NCBI GenBank assembly: GCA_028710415.1
Contig: JAQTUE010000036.1
Location: forward strand, 1-47,639
Reading direction: 5' to 3'
Length of the DNA stretch: 47,639 nt
Source of the DNA: Paludibacter sp.
GTDB taxonomy: Bacteria > Bacteroidota > Bacteroidia > Bacteroidales > Paludibacteraceae
Shown here piece by piece: positions 31,215-40,817 of this stretch. A model generated the notes under the pieces. The model was given only the letters and a program-made list of their open reading frames with translations. It was not told the DNA's origin and made no database searches. Position 1 is the stretch's first letter. Each line of letters begins with the position of its first letter. A program made the position numbers and the translations under genes.

Positions 31215-34037
31215 ATGGTGAAAAGGGTACTTACTTTCATGCTTGTCTTAATAGCCTCGATATCTATGTGGGCACAGACAGTTACTATTAATGAATCGGC
31301 GGGTTGGCTTGAATCTGCTTATGTAAAATGGCAGCCTGTTTCCGGAGCTACAAGTTACAATGTCTATTACAGTGGCAATGGCATTACCGACCAAAAAATC
31401 GATAATCAGCTTATCCGCAGCTATGGTACTTATTTCCGTGCTGATGTGTTGGGTCTTGCTGCCGGAACTTATTCTATTAAGGTTGCACCGGTGATTTCAG
31501 GAGTAGAAGGGACTGGAATTACAACCGGAGATCTTACTGTCGGGGCACATGACCGTAATGGTTTTGCATTTCAAGGAGGACATATTCCAAGTGCTTATAA
31601 TATTGATGGAACCCCAAAAACAGGTGCTGTGATTTTGTATATTACTGAAAATACTAAAAATACAGTTTCAATGACAGTGACAGGAGCAACAGCAAATCCC
31701 TGTGTTGGATTACAAACCATTCTGGACGGATTTAAGAAAGGAAAAGATACACGCCCTTTGATCGTTCGTTTTATAGGAAATATAACCGACCTGAGTTATT
31801 TGACCAATGGTGATTTATATGTATCAAACGCTAATAATGCAGCAGGGTCATTTACCTTTGAGGGTGTAGGTGATGATGCTGTGACCAATGGTTGGAGCTT
31901 CTGTCTTAAAACCGCAGCAAACGTTGAAATCAGGAACTTCGCTGCTATGAATAATAACAGTACAAATGGAGATGATTTCGGATTGCAACAGGATAATGAT
32001 CACATATGGATTCATAATAACGAGATGTACTATGGCAATGCAGGGAGCGATGCCGATCAGATTAAAGGAGATGGTGCCATGGATGTTAAATTGTCTACCT
32101 ATATTACCATTTCTTATAATCACTTTGTAGACAATGGTAAATGTAGTTTGTTGGGATTAAGTGAAGGTACTACAACCGGATTGTATATAACTTATCATCA
32201 CAATTGGTTTGATCATTCTGATTCACGCCATCCACGTGTTCGTTTTTATTCAGCCCATGTTTATAACAACTACTATGATGGAATTGCCAAATACGGTGCA
32301 GGTTCAACCCTGGGTTCATCGTTGTTTGTGGAAGGAAACTATTACCGAAATGCTAAACATCCTATGATGACTTCATTGCAGGGAACTGATGTGTGGAATG
32401 AAACCACGCTAAAGAACGATCCCAATAATTTGGGAACCTTCTCAGGAGAAGCAGGGGGAACTATAAAAGCATTCAATAATACATTTGATGCTTCTATAGG
32501 AACTAATAATATGCGCTTTGTTGCTTACGGTGATCCAAACCCTGCTTACAACATTGCCGGTGTTATCAGTTCAACAATTGACTTTGATGCTTATGTGGCT
32601 GCCAATCGTGGTGATCAGGTACCTGCCACAGTAAAATCTTTTTCAGGTGCCAATGTATACAATAACTTCGATACCGATGCAACATTATATGTGAAAACAT
32701 TAGTTCCTGATGCTCCTGATGTTGCCAAAGCCAAAACAATGCAATATGCGGGCCGTACAAATGGTGGAGATATTAAATGGACATTTAACAATACCGTGGA
32801 TGATGCTGCCTATCTTGTCAATGCACCATTAAAAGCTTTAGTTACAAATTATACGACCAAATTAGTTTCTGTACAAGGTGAAACCTCTACAACAAACAGT
32901 CAGACACTTACAACAACTACCGATAATAGCCAAACTGTGGTGAGTGGTGTTGCTATTTCTGATATGCTTTTCACTTGGGGTGGCGGTGCAACTGATGCAA
33001 CTGTGACAGGACTCCCGGGCTCAGGAATTACTGTTGTAAAAGATGCTACGGCCAAAACAATAACTATATCAGGCACTCCTTCGGCAAATATTTCATTCTC
33101 TATTACAACCAGTGGTAGTACGGGCACCTCTGTAACATTATCGGGATCTATCACAATTTTAAGCAGTCAAACTCTTACACTCACTTCAGCCAACAATAGT
33201 GACCAAACAGTAACCAGTGGAACTGCGATTGCCCCAATCGTTTACACATGGGGTGGGGATGCAACTGATGCTTCTGTGTCTGGATTGCCTGTATCAGGAA
33301 TTGATTTTGTAAAAGATGCCAGTGCTAAAACTATCACAATTTCGGGCACTCCGACGGCTACTGTAACTTACTCCATTGCTACTACCGGTACAGCGGGTAC
33401 ACCTGCCACAGGTTCGGGAACTATTACAATGAGCGCACCAGTAAATATGGTGCATAACTTTACAATATCCGGTAAAACAAGCACATTCTATACCATTATC
33501 GGAAATATGAATAGCACTGATGGTAGTGTCAGCTTTGGAGGTTTGACATTAACCAAACGTTTAAAAATTGAAACAGCTCCAACCACATCTATTGCATTTA
33601 CAACAACGAAAGAGGGTATCCTGACCCTGGTATTTGATGCTACTTTTACAGGAACAATTAAAGTTAATACAACGGCCTACACAGCAGTAGCAGGAATTGT
33701 GACTGCAACTCTTCCTGCCGGTTCATATTCCATAACCAAAGGCTCTACTACAAATCTATTCTATATGAGTGTTGTGTACACTTCTACAGGAACCGGAATA
33801 CACAATACAGAAGTGTCAGGGCTGACATTGTATCCAAATCCGGTAAAAAACAGCTTATCAATATCTTCAGGTGCTGAATTAAACAAGGTTGAGATTTATA
33901 GTTTGACAGGTATCCTGGTAAAACGTGCCGAAGGCAACAATACAACTATTGACATGAGTCAGCTTAACAAAGGAAGCTATCTGGTAAAAGTATTCACAGG
34001 TCAGGGTAATTTCACTCAGAAGATGATTAAAGAATAG
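31215..34037 (+). CDS. T9SS-secreted PL1-type pectate lyase, multi-domain
   Basis: The 940-aa protein has a signal peptide (residues 1-20, ending SMWAQ) and a fibronectin-like domain (about 25-105, AYVKWQPVSGATSYNVYYSG). The parallel beta-helix lyase (about 110-540) contains HIWIHNNEMYYG, SYNHFVDNGKCSLLG, the segment DHSDSRHPRVRF with the expected catalytic Arg, and YNNYYDG. Two near-identical Ig-like repeats of about 90 residues follow (SQTLTTTTDNSQTVVSGVAI and SQTLTLTSANNSDQTVTSGT), then another beta domain and a T9SS type A sorting domain (LYPNPVKNSLSI ... IKE). It cleaves polygalacturonate by elimination outside the cell. It stands alone, with its own promoter and terminator, and no pectin SusCD pair is in the window. 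Confidence 0.93.
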   Translation: MVKRVLTFMLVLIASISMWAQTVTINESAGWLESAYVKWQPVSGATSYNVYYSGNGITDQKIDNQLIRSYGTYFRADVLGLAAGTYSIKVAPVISGVEGTGITTGDLTVGAHDRNGFAFQGGHIPSAYNIDGTPKTGAVILYITENTKNTVSMTVTGATANPCVGLQTILDGFKKGKDTRPLIVRFIGNITDLSYLTNGDLYVSNANNAAGSFTFEGVGDDAVTNGWSFCLKTAANVEIRNFAAMNNNSTNGDDFGLQQDNDHIWIHNNEMYYGNAGSDADQIKGDGAMDVKLSTYITISYNHFVDNGKCSLLGLSEGTTTGLYITYHHNWFDHSDSRHPRVRFYSAHVYNNYYDGIAKYGAGSTLGSSLFVEGNYYRNAKHPMMTSLQGTDVWNETTLKNDPNNLGTFSGEAGGTIKAFNNTFDASIGTNNMRFVAYGDPNPAYNIAGVISSTIDFDAYVAANRGDQVPATVKSFSGANVYNNFDTDATLYVKTLVPDAPDVAKAKTMQYAGRTNGGDIKWTFNNTVDDAAYLVNAPLKALVTNYTTKLVSVQGETSTTNSQTLTTTTDNSQTVVSGVAISDMLFTWGGGATDATVTGLPGSGITVVKDATAKTITISGTPSANISFSITTSGSTGTSVTLSGSITILSSQTLTLTSANNSDQTVTSGTAIAPIVYTWGGDATDASVSGLPVSGIDFVKDASAKTITISGTPTATVTYSIATTGTAGTPATGSGTITMSAPVNMVHNFTISGKTSTFYTIIGNMNSTDGSVSFGGLTLTKRLKIETAPTTSIAFTTTKEGILTLVFDATFTGTIKVNTTAYTAVAGIVTATLPAGSYSITKGSTTNLFYMSVVYTSTGTGIHNTEVSGLTLYPNPVKNSLSISSGAELNKVEIYSLTGILVKRAEGNNTTIDMSQLNKGSYLVKVFTGQGNFTQKMIKE

Positions 34038-34070
34038 TTTCATAGATTTAAACTTACGATCATTTATAGA

Positions 34071-34100
34071 AAGAGGGTGTCCATTTTTGGACACCCTCTT
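34071..34100. terminator. Bidirectional terminator between the pectate lyase and kdsB
   Basis: AAGAGGGTGTCCA (34071-34083) and TGGACACCCTCTT (34088-34100) form a perfect 13-bp stem with the loop TTTT. It lies 33 bp after the lyase stop and 28 bp after the convergent kdsB stop. Confidence 0.9.
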
Positions 34101-34128
34101 GTGCTTTTATTTATGTTGAAATATTTGG

Positions 34129-34905
34129 TTACTCCAAAAGCCCTTTTACCTTCTCCAAATCTTCGGGAGTATCTATCCCAACGGTTTCAACATCGGTGAA
34201 ACCAACCTGAATGCTATAGCCATTTTCAATCCAACGGAGCTGCTCCAGCGATTCTGCAATCTCAAGCGTGGATTGGTCCAGTTGAGTGAGTTCGCACAAA
34301 ACATCGGCCCTGTATGCATAAATGCCTACATGTTTCAGGTACGGATGACGGGAGATCCAGTTTTTGGTTTCTGAACCACGAATAAAAGGTATGATGGAAC
34401 GGCTGAAATACATGGCTTCGTTCCTGGAATTAATCACCAGTTTTGGATTGTTTGGGTTGTTCAGAAAATCGAATCCATCTTTTTCCGTAATCTTCTTAGC
34501 TAAAGTAGCTATCTGTGCATCGGGTTTATTAAAGCATTCCTGCAAGGTTATGATTTGTTCAGGTTGTATAAAAGGCTCATCTCCCTGTACATTGATTACT
34601 ACATCAAACCATTCTTCCAGTTTTGTAAATGCTTCATAGCATCGGTCAGTACCACTTTTATGCTGGTCGGAAGTCATAATGGCTTTTCCACCAAATGAAA
34701 TTACCGTATCAAAGATCCGTTGGTCGTCGGTTGCTACATAAACGTCTGGCAGAGCTTTAGAGGCTTGTTCATAAACCCGTTGGATCATTGTTTTTCCACC
34801 AATGTCCACTAATGGTTTTCCTGGGAAACGTGTTGAACTATAACGGGCAGGAATAATACAAACAAAACGTAATGGAATTTCCGTTTCTTGAAGATTATTT
34901 GTCAT
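34129..34905 (-). CDS. kdsB: 3-deoxy-manno-octulosonate cytidylyltransferase
   Basis: The 258-aa protein has the KdsB nucleotide-binding start FVCIIPARYSSTRFPGKPL at about 14-32, the motif NVQGDEPFIQPEQI near 103 and the ending VGIDTPEDLEKV. It activates KDO as CMP-KDO for the lipopolysaccharide core in the cytoplasm. The first 12 residues before the conserved block are a short extension; no internal ATG offers a better start. It lies 25 bp after the DUF4105 gene, so the two are probably cotranscribed. Confidence 0.96.
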   Translation of the reverse strand: MTNNLQETEIPLRFVCIIPARYSSTRFPGKPLVDIGGKTMIQRVYEQASKALPDVYVATDDQRIFDTVISFGGKAIMTSDQHKSGTDRCYEAFTKLEEWFDVVINVQGDEPFIQPEQIITLQECFNKPDAQIATLAKKITEKDGFDFLNNPNNPKLVINSRNEAMYFSRSIIPFIRGSETKNWISRHPYLKHVGIYAYRADVLCELTQLDQSTLEIAESLEQLRWIENGYSIQVGFTDVETVGIDTPEDLEKVKGLLE

Positions 34906-34930
34906 GTTGTTCTAAATCCTTTAATTTCAG

Positions 34931-36133
34931 TTATACATTTCTGTTTTTAAATATCTTTCTTTTTGTTAGTGCAAACCAACTGGTACTTCTCATTAATAAA
35001 AGTACAATAAGCGGGAAAGTCGCTAAATTAAATGCCTGGGTAGATAAAGCAAAAGCTAATAATGCTCCAACCAACAATGCAATGTTTAATATCTGGTAGT
35101 AAAATAATGCAACCCTGAGAGGTTTTATCCAGATCAACAATGCTAAAACTAAATTTATTGGGTTGAGCCATAATAAATTCAAATTTGATTTTACCAACGG
35201 ATGTATTGATATAAACATCAGGTAAAAAGCAATCACACCACCAATGCCTGTTAGAGCCAGAATAATTGTATCAAAAAACTTGAAATGACGCTTTCGTTCC
35301 TTGATATCCCATATTGTTAATAGGATTCCTAAAATCAATAGAATCAAGGTGATTGAAGTTGGTTTAAATAGCCAGGATTCGTTTGAAACAGTTGAATCGT
35401 TTTTATTGACTAATACCTTCTTTTCTGTAACTAATTTCCTAATTTGGCCATTTGAATTATGAATCTGGGCTGTTTGAAATTCAGTCATAAGATTCTCCGG
35501 GAGAAACATACTTTCACTGGTAGTGGCAGGTTGGTCGGCATCCATCCCAAAAACAATATCAATACCAAATTTAAGCCAGGTATCAGTTCCCACATAAACA
35601 CCTACCCATTGACGGAATGATTTAGTCTCATTCGTAGGTTGGAACCTGATATACCCCTGAAGCGCAGCGATTATCTTATCACGTGGCCGGGTTGAGCAGT
35701 TGTCAAAAACAAAATTGTATCGATAGGTTCGATTTTCAGGTTCGTAATTCTTCAATAACAGGTTAATCAAATTCCTTTTCTCGACAATTGTCAGGTTTAG
35801 GATTTGTTCCCATACTATCGAATTCCGTTGCGCGTACTCCGGTAAGAAATAGCGTGTGTCATAAATCCCCAGTTGATAGTCTGTTTCGCCTTTTATAAAC
35901 TTGTAATAGAAGTTCTCTGTTTCAAAACTGAATATACCATAGTTAAAGACCAGGTCTACACCTTTTTGGGAATCATTGATACGAATGGCGGTATGTCCAA
36001 ATTTGGAATACACTTCCTCCCCGGGCGAGCAGGTAATTAAACTGATGATAGCAGAATCACTAATTAGGATTTGTTGAGCTTTTAACGTTATAAAACTCAA
36101 AAGTAAAATGGTAATTATAGAGAATCTTTTCAT
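34931..36133 (-). CDS. DUF4105 membrane protein (Lnb N-terminal periplasmic-type domain)
   Basis: The 400-aa protein has a signal peptide (about 1-19). The DUF4105 domain (about 22-230) contains SLITCSPGEEVYSKFGHTAIRI and the block NFVFDNCSTRPRDKI, whose Cys, His and Asn residues look like a papain-like active site. From about residue 255 there are five predicted membrane helices. The domain is thought to be periplasmic and possibly a peptidase or amidase; its substrate is unknown. It is widespread in Bacteroidota. It precedes kdsB in the same orientation. Confidence 0.85.
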   Translation of the reverse strand: MKRFSIITILLLSFITLKAQQILISDSAIISLITCSPGEEVYSKFGHTAIRINDSQKGVDLVFNYGIFSFETENFYYKFIKGETDYQLGIYDTRYFLPEYAQRNSIVWEQILNLTIVEKRNLINLLLKNYEPENRTYRYNFVFDNCSTRPRDKIIAALQGYIRFQPTNETKSFRQWVGVYVGTDTWLKFGIDIVFGMDADQPATTSESMFLPENLMTEFQTAQIHNSNGQIRKLVTEKKVLVNKNDSTVSNESWLFKPTSITLILLILGILLTIWDIKERKRHFKFFDTIILALTGIGGVIAFYLMFISIHPLVKSNLNLLWLNPINLVLALLIWIKPLRVALFYYQILNIALLVGALLAFALSTQAFNLATFPLIVLLLMRSTSWFALTKRKIFKNRNV

Positions 36134-36157
36134 CTGAAAATCATTTTATGATATCTG

Positions 36158-36165
36158 CAAAAGTA
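36158..36165 (-). promoter_or_regulatory. Candidate -7 box for the DUF4105-kdsB unit
   Basis: On the minus strand TACTTTTG fits TAnnTTTG, 24 bp before the ATG. No clear -33 element is seen. Confidence 0.4.
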
Positions 36166-36333
36166 ATTCTATTTATTTAATTATTTTAGAAAATGATTTA
36201 ATGATTTCTTAAAACAGGGGAAATAGTTAAAATTGCTATGCGTTTGTGATTCTAAATATGACACAATAAAATAATTTTTACAATATTTAAATGGATTTTT
36301 TTTGTTTAATGTACGATTATCTCAAAAAATTAC

Positions 36334-36341
36334 TAAATTTG
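36334..36341 (+). promoter_or_regulatory. Candidate -7 box for the Crp/Fnr-family gene
   Basis: TAAATTTG fits TAnnTTTG and lies 43 bp before the ATG at 36385. A TTG at the usual distance is absent. Confidence 0.45.
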
Positions 36342-36384
36342 TGCTTTATAACATTGTTGTCAAACATATTTGTTACAAAATTAT

Positions 36385-37086
36385 ATGGCAAAAAAACATG
36401 TTTCCGATCTCAAACCATTAGAAGAGATTCTAACTGTCTGGGATGTTTTAACACCTGATGAAAGACAATTTGTACGTAATAACTACACGGTACATTATTT
36501 CAAAAAAAATGAAATGATTCATAGTGAAGGTGAAATTCCTACTCATATGATGATTCTTGCCAGTGGCAAAGTGAAAGTCTACAAAGAAGGTGTTGGAAGC
36601 CGTTATCAGATAATCAGGATGTTAAAGCCCGGAGAACACTTTGGGTATCGGGCAATTATAGCCAATGAGACTTACAATACCAATGTAACGGCATTTGAAG
36701 CTTCTACAGTCTATATGATCAAAGCTGATATATTTTTGTCTATATTAAGGCACAACAATGCTTTTTGTTATCGGTTCCTCGAAGAACTGGCCACTGACCT
36801 TGCAGCTTCCGATGCCCGTACCGTAAATCTTACCCAAAAGCATATCCGTGGAAGATTGGCTGAAGCGCTCCTGTTGCTTAAAACCAATTATGGCCTTGAG
36901 GAAGATGGGGCAACCATCAGTATTTATCTTTCCCGCGAAGACCTGGCCAATTTATCAAACATGACTACTTCAAACGCTATCCGGACTCTTTCGAATTTCG
37001 TGAATGAACACGTGATCGCTATGGATGGCCGGAAATTGAAGATTATTGATGAAGACAGGTTGCGCAAGATAAGTAAAATGGGTTAA
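36385..37086 (+). CDS. Crp/Fnr-family transcriptional regulator
   Basis: The start is placed at ATG 36385; the frame continues upstream only to a TTG at 36370. The 233-aa protein has a cyclic-nucleotide-binding-type beta barrel (about 25-120, MMILASGKVKVYKEGVGSRYQIIRMLKPGEHFGYRAI), a dimer helix and a Crp-type winged helix (about 150-225, SREDLANLSNMTTSNAIRTLSNFV). It lacks the N-terminal Cys cluster of Fnr, so oxygen sensing through Fe-S is unlikely. The ligand and targets are unknown. The TPR gene lies 133 bp downstream. Confidence 0.92.
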   Translation: MAKKHVSDLKPLEEILTVWDVLTPDERQFVRNNYTVHYFKKNEMIHSEGEIPTHMMILASGKVKVYKEGVGSRYQIIRMLKPGEHFGYRAIIANETYNTNVTAFEASTVYMIKADIFLSILRHNNAFCYRFLEELATDLAASDARTVNLTQKHIRGRLAEALLLLKTNYGLEEDGATISIYLSREDLANLSNMTTSNAIRTLSNFVNEHVIAMDGRKLKIIDEDRLRKISKMG

Positions 37087-37219
37087 GTAAGATACTTTTC
37101 CCATCAACTCCCTTTTATTCTGCTAATTGTTCGTAAATTTTACATTTTAATTAAACAAGCTCACTAGAAGTTGGTTTTATAATTGTAATCATCTCCCTAA
37201 TCCTACACACTTCAAAAAT

Positions 37220-39430
37220 ATGAATGCAGGACAAATTCATGCTACCTTCAAATCAATCTCTCATTTTCTTGTTTCCGGGCAGGTGAATAATGCTTTTGAC
37301 AAACTCAGGGTTCTGGTGAATGAGTTGCAAATTGGTGAATATTCCGATAGGTTGGAAGACTTGCAGCAAAATTATCGTTTCTTACTTCATTATTTTGTAA
37401 CCGGTGTTGAAGATCCACAGCGAAAATCAGTTTATAATAAATTAATTGCAAAGGTTTTTGTTTTAAATTCGGAATTGAGGGAAGAACTTATCCTGCGGAA
37501 TTCTTCCAACTATGAATATACTCAAAAACGTTACTATCCCCATACCAAAAAACATCATTCAACCATTGATCTGTTTAATGCTTTAAAATACTTTCATAGT
37601 CAATCGGCATTATTGAAAAACAATGAGGATGTTCAGGTTGCTGAATTGAAAAGACTACGTTCAAATTATGAATTGCTGATTCCGGAGTTTTTTGGATTAT
37701 TCTGGCTTACTACAGTCATTGGGTCGCAGGAAAAAATACTCTTCAATGAAGTGTTGCATAAAGACTACCCGGGTTGGATTGAGAAATCAGTTGTGATTTC
37801 GGCCCTTACGTTGAATTTGTGGCGAATGTTCGATGAAAGTAAACTCATGTTGCTTTTTGATGCTTGCCTGGTGGATGACCAGCAGGTAAAACAGCGTGCA
37901 TTAGTCGGTTTATGCTTTGTAATGGCTAAGTATAACCGTTTCCTGCCTTTTTTTCCATCTATCAGAAACCGACTTGTACTCCTAGCCGATGATCATCATA
38001 TCGTTGATAATTTTCAGAATATCATTATTCAGATCATAGCAACGGCTGAAACGGAACAGATCACCAAGAAGATGCAGGAAGAGATATTGCCTGAAGTGAT
38101 GAAGATAAGTCCAATGCTCAAGGATAAGATGGATGCTGATGTCTTGTTAAACTCAGAAGAATGGGCTGATGAGAATCCCGATTGGCAGGAAATGCTGGAA
38201 CAAAGCGGGGTGTCGGATAAATTGAAAGAGTTGAGCGAACTTCAACTGGAAGGTGCCGATGTGTATATGAGTACTTTTTCGTTGCTTAAGAATTTCCCGT
38301 TCTTTTCGGAATTCACCAATTGGTTCTTACCGTTCGATTCTCAATACTCGGCTATCAATGAATTGTTTAAAACGGAAGATAAGACATTGTTAACTGCTTT
38401 TGTGAGTAACAATGTGATGTGTAACTCCGATAAGTATTCTTTCTGTTTAAGTATTCTTCAAATGCCCGAATCACAAAGGGGCATGTTGAAACAGTCTTTT
38501 AAAATGGAAGCTGAACAGTTGGACGAAATGTCCAGGGATGAAGCATTGCTGACTCCCAATATTGCTGCAAAAAATATTTCCAGATTGTATATCCAGGATT
38601 TATTCCGGTTCTTTAAACTGAATCCGCAACATACTGATTTTTCCGATATGTTTGCTTTTTCGCTTTTAATGCACAAATCTTATTTATTTGAAATTTTATC
38701 TTCGAATAAAGATTTTAAATTAAGTATAGCTGAGTATTATTTTTCCAAGAATCATTATTTACAGGCATTGGAGCTGTTTGAGAAAATTCAGCATGAGATA
38801 AATCCTACAGCTGCACTTTATCAAAAGATTGGCTATTCCTATCAGCTCACGTCGCAATTCTCAAAAGCGTTGGAGGCTTATTTAAAATCAGACTTAATAC
38901 AAACCGATGATGTGTGGACTGTTAGAAAAATAGCCCTGTGTTACCGTTTGCTGGGAGATTTTGAAAAAGCGTTGGAGTATTATCAACAGGTCGATTATCT
39001 GAAACCAAATCAAACAAGTGTTTTAATGCAAATAGGACATTGTTTCGTTGAATTGGGTAAATTTAAAGAAGCCCTGGCTATATACTTTAAATTAGATGCC
39101 TTTGGTGGAGATGATGTGAAAGTCTGGCGTGCAATCGCATGGTGCTCGTTTATTTCCGGGAATATACAACAGGCGGATTATTACGTAAAGAAGTTACTGG
39201 AGAATGAACCAAATGCCCATGATTACCTTAATGCCGGTCATGTATCCTGGTGCCAACGCAATTTAAATGAAACCATTGAGTTTTATCAAAAGAGTATCAG
39301 TTTGCAGCAAAATAGTTGGGAATTATTCCTGGAAGCTTTCAATGAAGATAAATCTTTCTTAATTGCCAATGGGATTGATGCCGATGAAATTCCACTCCTT
39401 CTGGACTCAATAGCTTCAGAATCCAAATAA
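37220..39430 (+). CDS. Tetratricopeptide-repeat protein
   Basis: The 736-aa protein has no signal peptide or membrane span. The first about 470 residues are helical without a named domain. Residues about 500-690 hold several TPR-like units (YYFSKNHYLQALELFEKI, YQKIGYSYQLTSQFSKALEAYLKSD, ALCYRLLGDFEKALEYYQQVD, IGHCFVELGKFKEALAIYFKLD, and NLNETIEFYQKSISLQQ near the end). This suggests a cytoplasmic scaffold. It is a recurrent Bacteroidales protein without known function, as far as I can tell. Confidence 0.85.
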   Translation: MNAGQIHATFKSISHFLVSGQVNNAFDKLRVLVNELQIGEYSDRLEDLQQNYRFLLHYFVTGVEDPQRKSVYNKLIAKVFVLNSELREELILRNSSNYEYTQKRYYPHTKKHHSTIDLFNALKYFHSQSALLKNNEDVQVAELKRLRSNYELLIPEFFGLFWLTTVIGSQEKILFNEVLHKDYPGWIEKSVVISALTLNLWRMFDESKLMLLFDACLVDDQQVKQRALVGLCFVMAKYNRFLPFFPSIRNRLVLLADDHHIVDNFQNIIIQIIATAETEQITKKMQEEILPEVMKISPMLKDKMDADVLLNSEEWADENPDWQEMLEQSGVSDKLKELSELQLEGADVYMSTFSLLKNFPFFSEFTNWFLPFDSQYSAINELFKTEDKTLLTAFVSNNVMCNSDKYSFCLSILQMPESQRGMLKQSFKMEAEQLDEMSRDEALLTPNIAAKNISRLYIQDLFRFFKLNPQHTDFSDMFAFSLLMHKSYLFEILSSNKDFKLSIAEYYFSKNHYLQALELFEKIQHEINPTAALYQKIGYSYQLTSQFSKALEAYLKSDLIQTDDVWTVRKIALCYRLLGDFEKALEYYQQVDYLKPNQTSVLMQIGHCFVELGKFKEALAIYFKLDAFGGDDVKVWRAIAWCSFISGNIQQADYYVKKLLENEPNAHDYLNAGHVSWCQRNLNETIEFYQKSISLQQNSWELFLEAFNEDKSFLIANGIDADEIPLLLDSIASESK

Positions 39431-39450
39431 CTCATTTCACATTTCTTGAA

Positions 39451-39480
39451 GCTCAATGCTCAATGCTTGATGCTCTGTGC
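39451..39480. repeat. Heptad array, unit GCTCAAT
   Basis: Four decaying 7-bp units in the 49-bp gap between convergent genes. The array reaches to the stop codon of the minus-strand gene. It is the same family as the arrays at 42657 (inverted) and 44162. Confidence 0.85.
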
Positions 39481-40676
39481 TAAAACCTATACCCCAGTCC
39501 CCATTCAATGAATTCTGCTTTTTGAAGATGTGTTTTCAATCCCAATGACAGGAACAGATGGTTGTCCAGGGTATATTTCAGGGTTGCACGGGTATAAAAC
39601 CATCCATCTTCTGTGTTGATATTGTAAGGGTAAATGATGGATTTGTTTAAAGTACTGTTTTTAGCATCAGTATAAGGTGACCTGTTTTTAAGTGGGTCAT
39701 ACAGATAGAGTCCCAGATCTACCCCGGCAGTTAGACGTCCAAGAATGACTTCATGATGCCAGGAAGTACCAACCCTTATTTTGTTTTTTAATTCATTGGT
39801 TGTGATATAAGTCCTTTTATAAAGGCTCGTCCCATCGTATACACCGTCATAGAACACATCAATTCCGAATCCCATCCGGTAGTAATTTGTTAGTGGCCTG
39901 TAAGCACTGATTGCCAGGGAAGCAATCGGGTAGGTCCTGTTGTCCTGATAGTATAGTTGCCTGAATCCTCCTGAAGCAATAACTTCAAATGTCATTTTAC
40001 GCGGTAATCCTTCCAGGATTTGGTGGGAGGGAAGATGGTATTTCTTGTAATTCGGGAAGTATTTCAATCCTACGAATCCGTTTAACAGGTTTAATCCCGA
40101 ATTTGGGACAAAGGCACTGCCATTCGACATATGATTCCAGGTATATTCAGCCATTAAACTAAATCCCTTGCTGATTGGAATTTCCAGGCTGCCACCTCCT
40201 GAGAAATACACATTCAGGGATGATCCTATAGCAGTATTCGTGCTGTCGAAAGGGATTATTTCCCCAAGGGAATTCATATTCGTGTTTTGAAATGTTTTTG
40301 ACAGGTAACTGGCACCGGCCCCCGCTTTCAGGCTTAATTTGAAGACTTTTGTTTTTAGCAGGGTATAACTGATGTAAGGATAAAGGGTAAAGGCATTTCC
40401 AAGTTTTTGGGAATTCCCAAGGTTAAGCCACACTGCTCCCAGTCCGATAGCGGGAAATCCATTAAATTGTTGCCAGGGTTTTTCTCCCATTGTTTGAAAT
40501 TCAACTGACAATTCGGTGCCGGTTACATGATTTTCAATCAATGGTTTTACATGTTGGTCGTGGGGGATGATAGTACCGTAAATTCCTTCTATTTTGAAAC
40601 TATATTGTTCACTGGTTTGAGCTTGCAGTTGAATTGTCATCAGTATGAATAAGAGTGGAAAAAGGATATATTTCAT
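39480..40676 (-). CDS. Lipid A 3-O-deacylase-like (PagL / acyloxyacyl hydrolase family) outer-membrane protein
   Basis: The start is taken as ATG 40676, which opens the signal peptide MKYILFPLLFILMTIQLQAQ; the frame extends 11 codons further upstream. The 398-aa product is an outer-membrane beta-barrel. The N-terminal half has the PagL-type catalytic pair in EYTWNHMSNGSAF (His and Ser two apart). The C-terminal half (about 215-398) is a second barrel-like segment that the short Pseudomonas PagL lacks. It would remove the 3-linked acyl chain of lipid A, or act on a related lipid. The family is supported by motif only. Confidence 0.72.
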   Translation of the reverse strand: MKYILFPLLFILMTIQLQAQTSEQYSFKIEGIYGTIIPHDQHVKPLIENHVTGTELSVEFQTMGEKPWQQFNGFPAIGLGAVWLNLGNSQKLGNAFTLYPYISYTLLKTKVFKLSLKAGAGASYLSKTFQNTNMNSLGEIIPFDSTNTAIGSSLNVYFSGGGSLEIPISKGFSLMAEYTWNHMSNGSAFVPNSGLNLLNGFVGLKYFPNYKKYHLPSHQILEGLPRKMTFEVIASGGFRQLYYQDNRTYPIASLAISAYRPLTNYYRMGFGIDVFYDGVYDGTSLYKRTYITTNELKNKIRVGTSWHHEVILGRLTAGVDLGLYLYDPLKNRSPYTDAKNSTLNKSIIYPYNINTEDGWFYTRATLKYTLDNHLFLSLGLKTHLQKAEFIEWGLGYRF

Positions 40677-40719
40677 AGTTTCAACTGTAGTTTTTGTTTT
40701 TCCATTCATTTTTTTTGGT

Positions 40720-40741
40720 TACCTTTGACACCGCAAATGTA
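40720..40741. promoter_or_regulatory. Overlapping divergent -7 boxes between the PagL-like gene and gldF
   Basis: TACCTTTG (40720-40727) fits TAnnTTTG on the plus strand for gldF. TACATTTG (40741-40734 on the minus strand) fits it for the PagL-like gene. They are only 6 bp apart, so the two promoters would interfere. Confidence 0.5.
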
Positions 40742-40817
40742 GCAAAAATCAATTGCATAGAAATGCTTTTGACTGTAATAAGTAAGAAATAGAATTCGTA
40801 TTTCATCCATATAATCC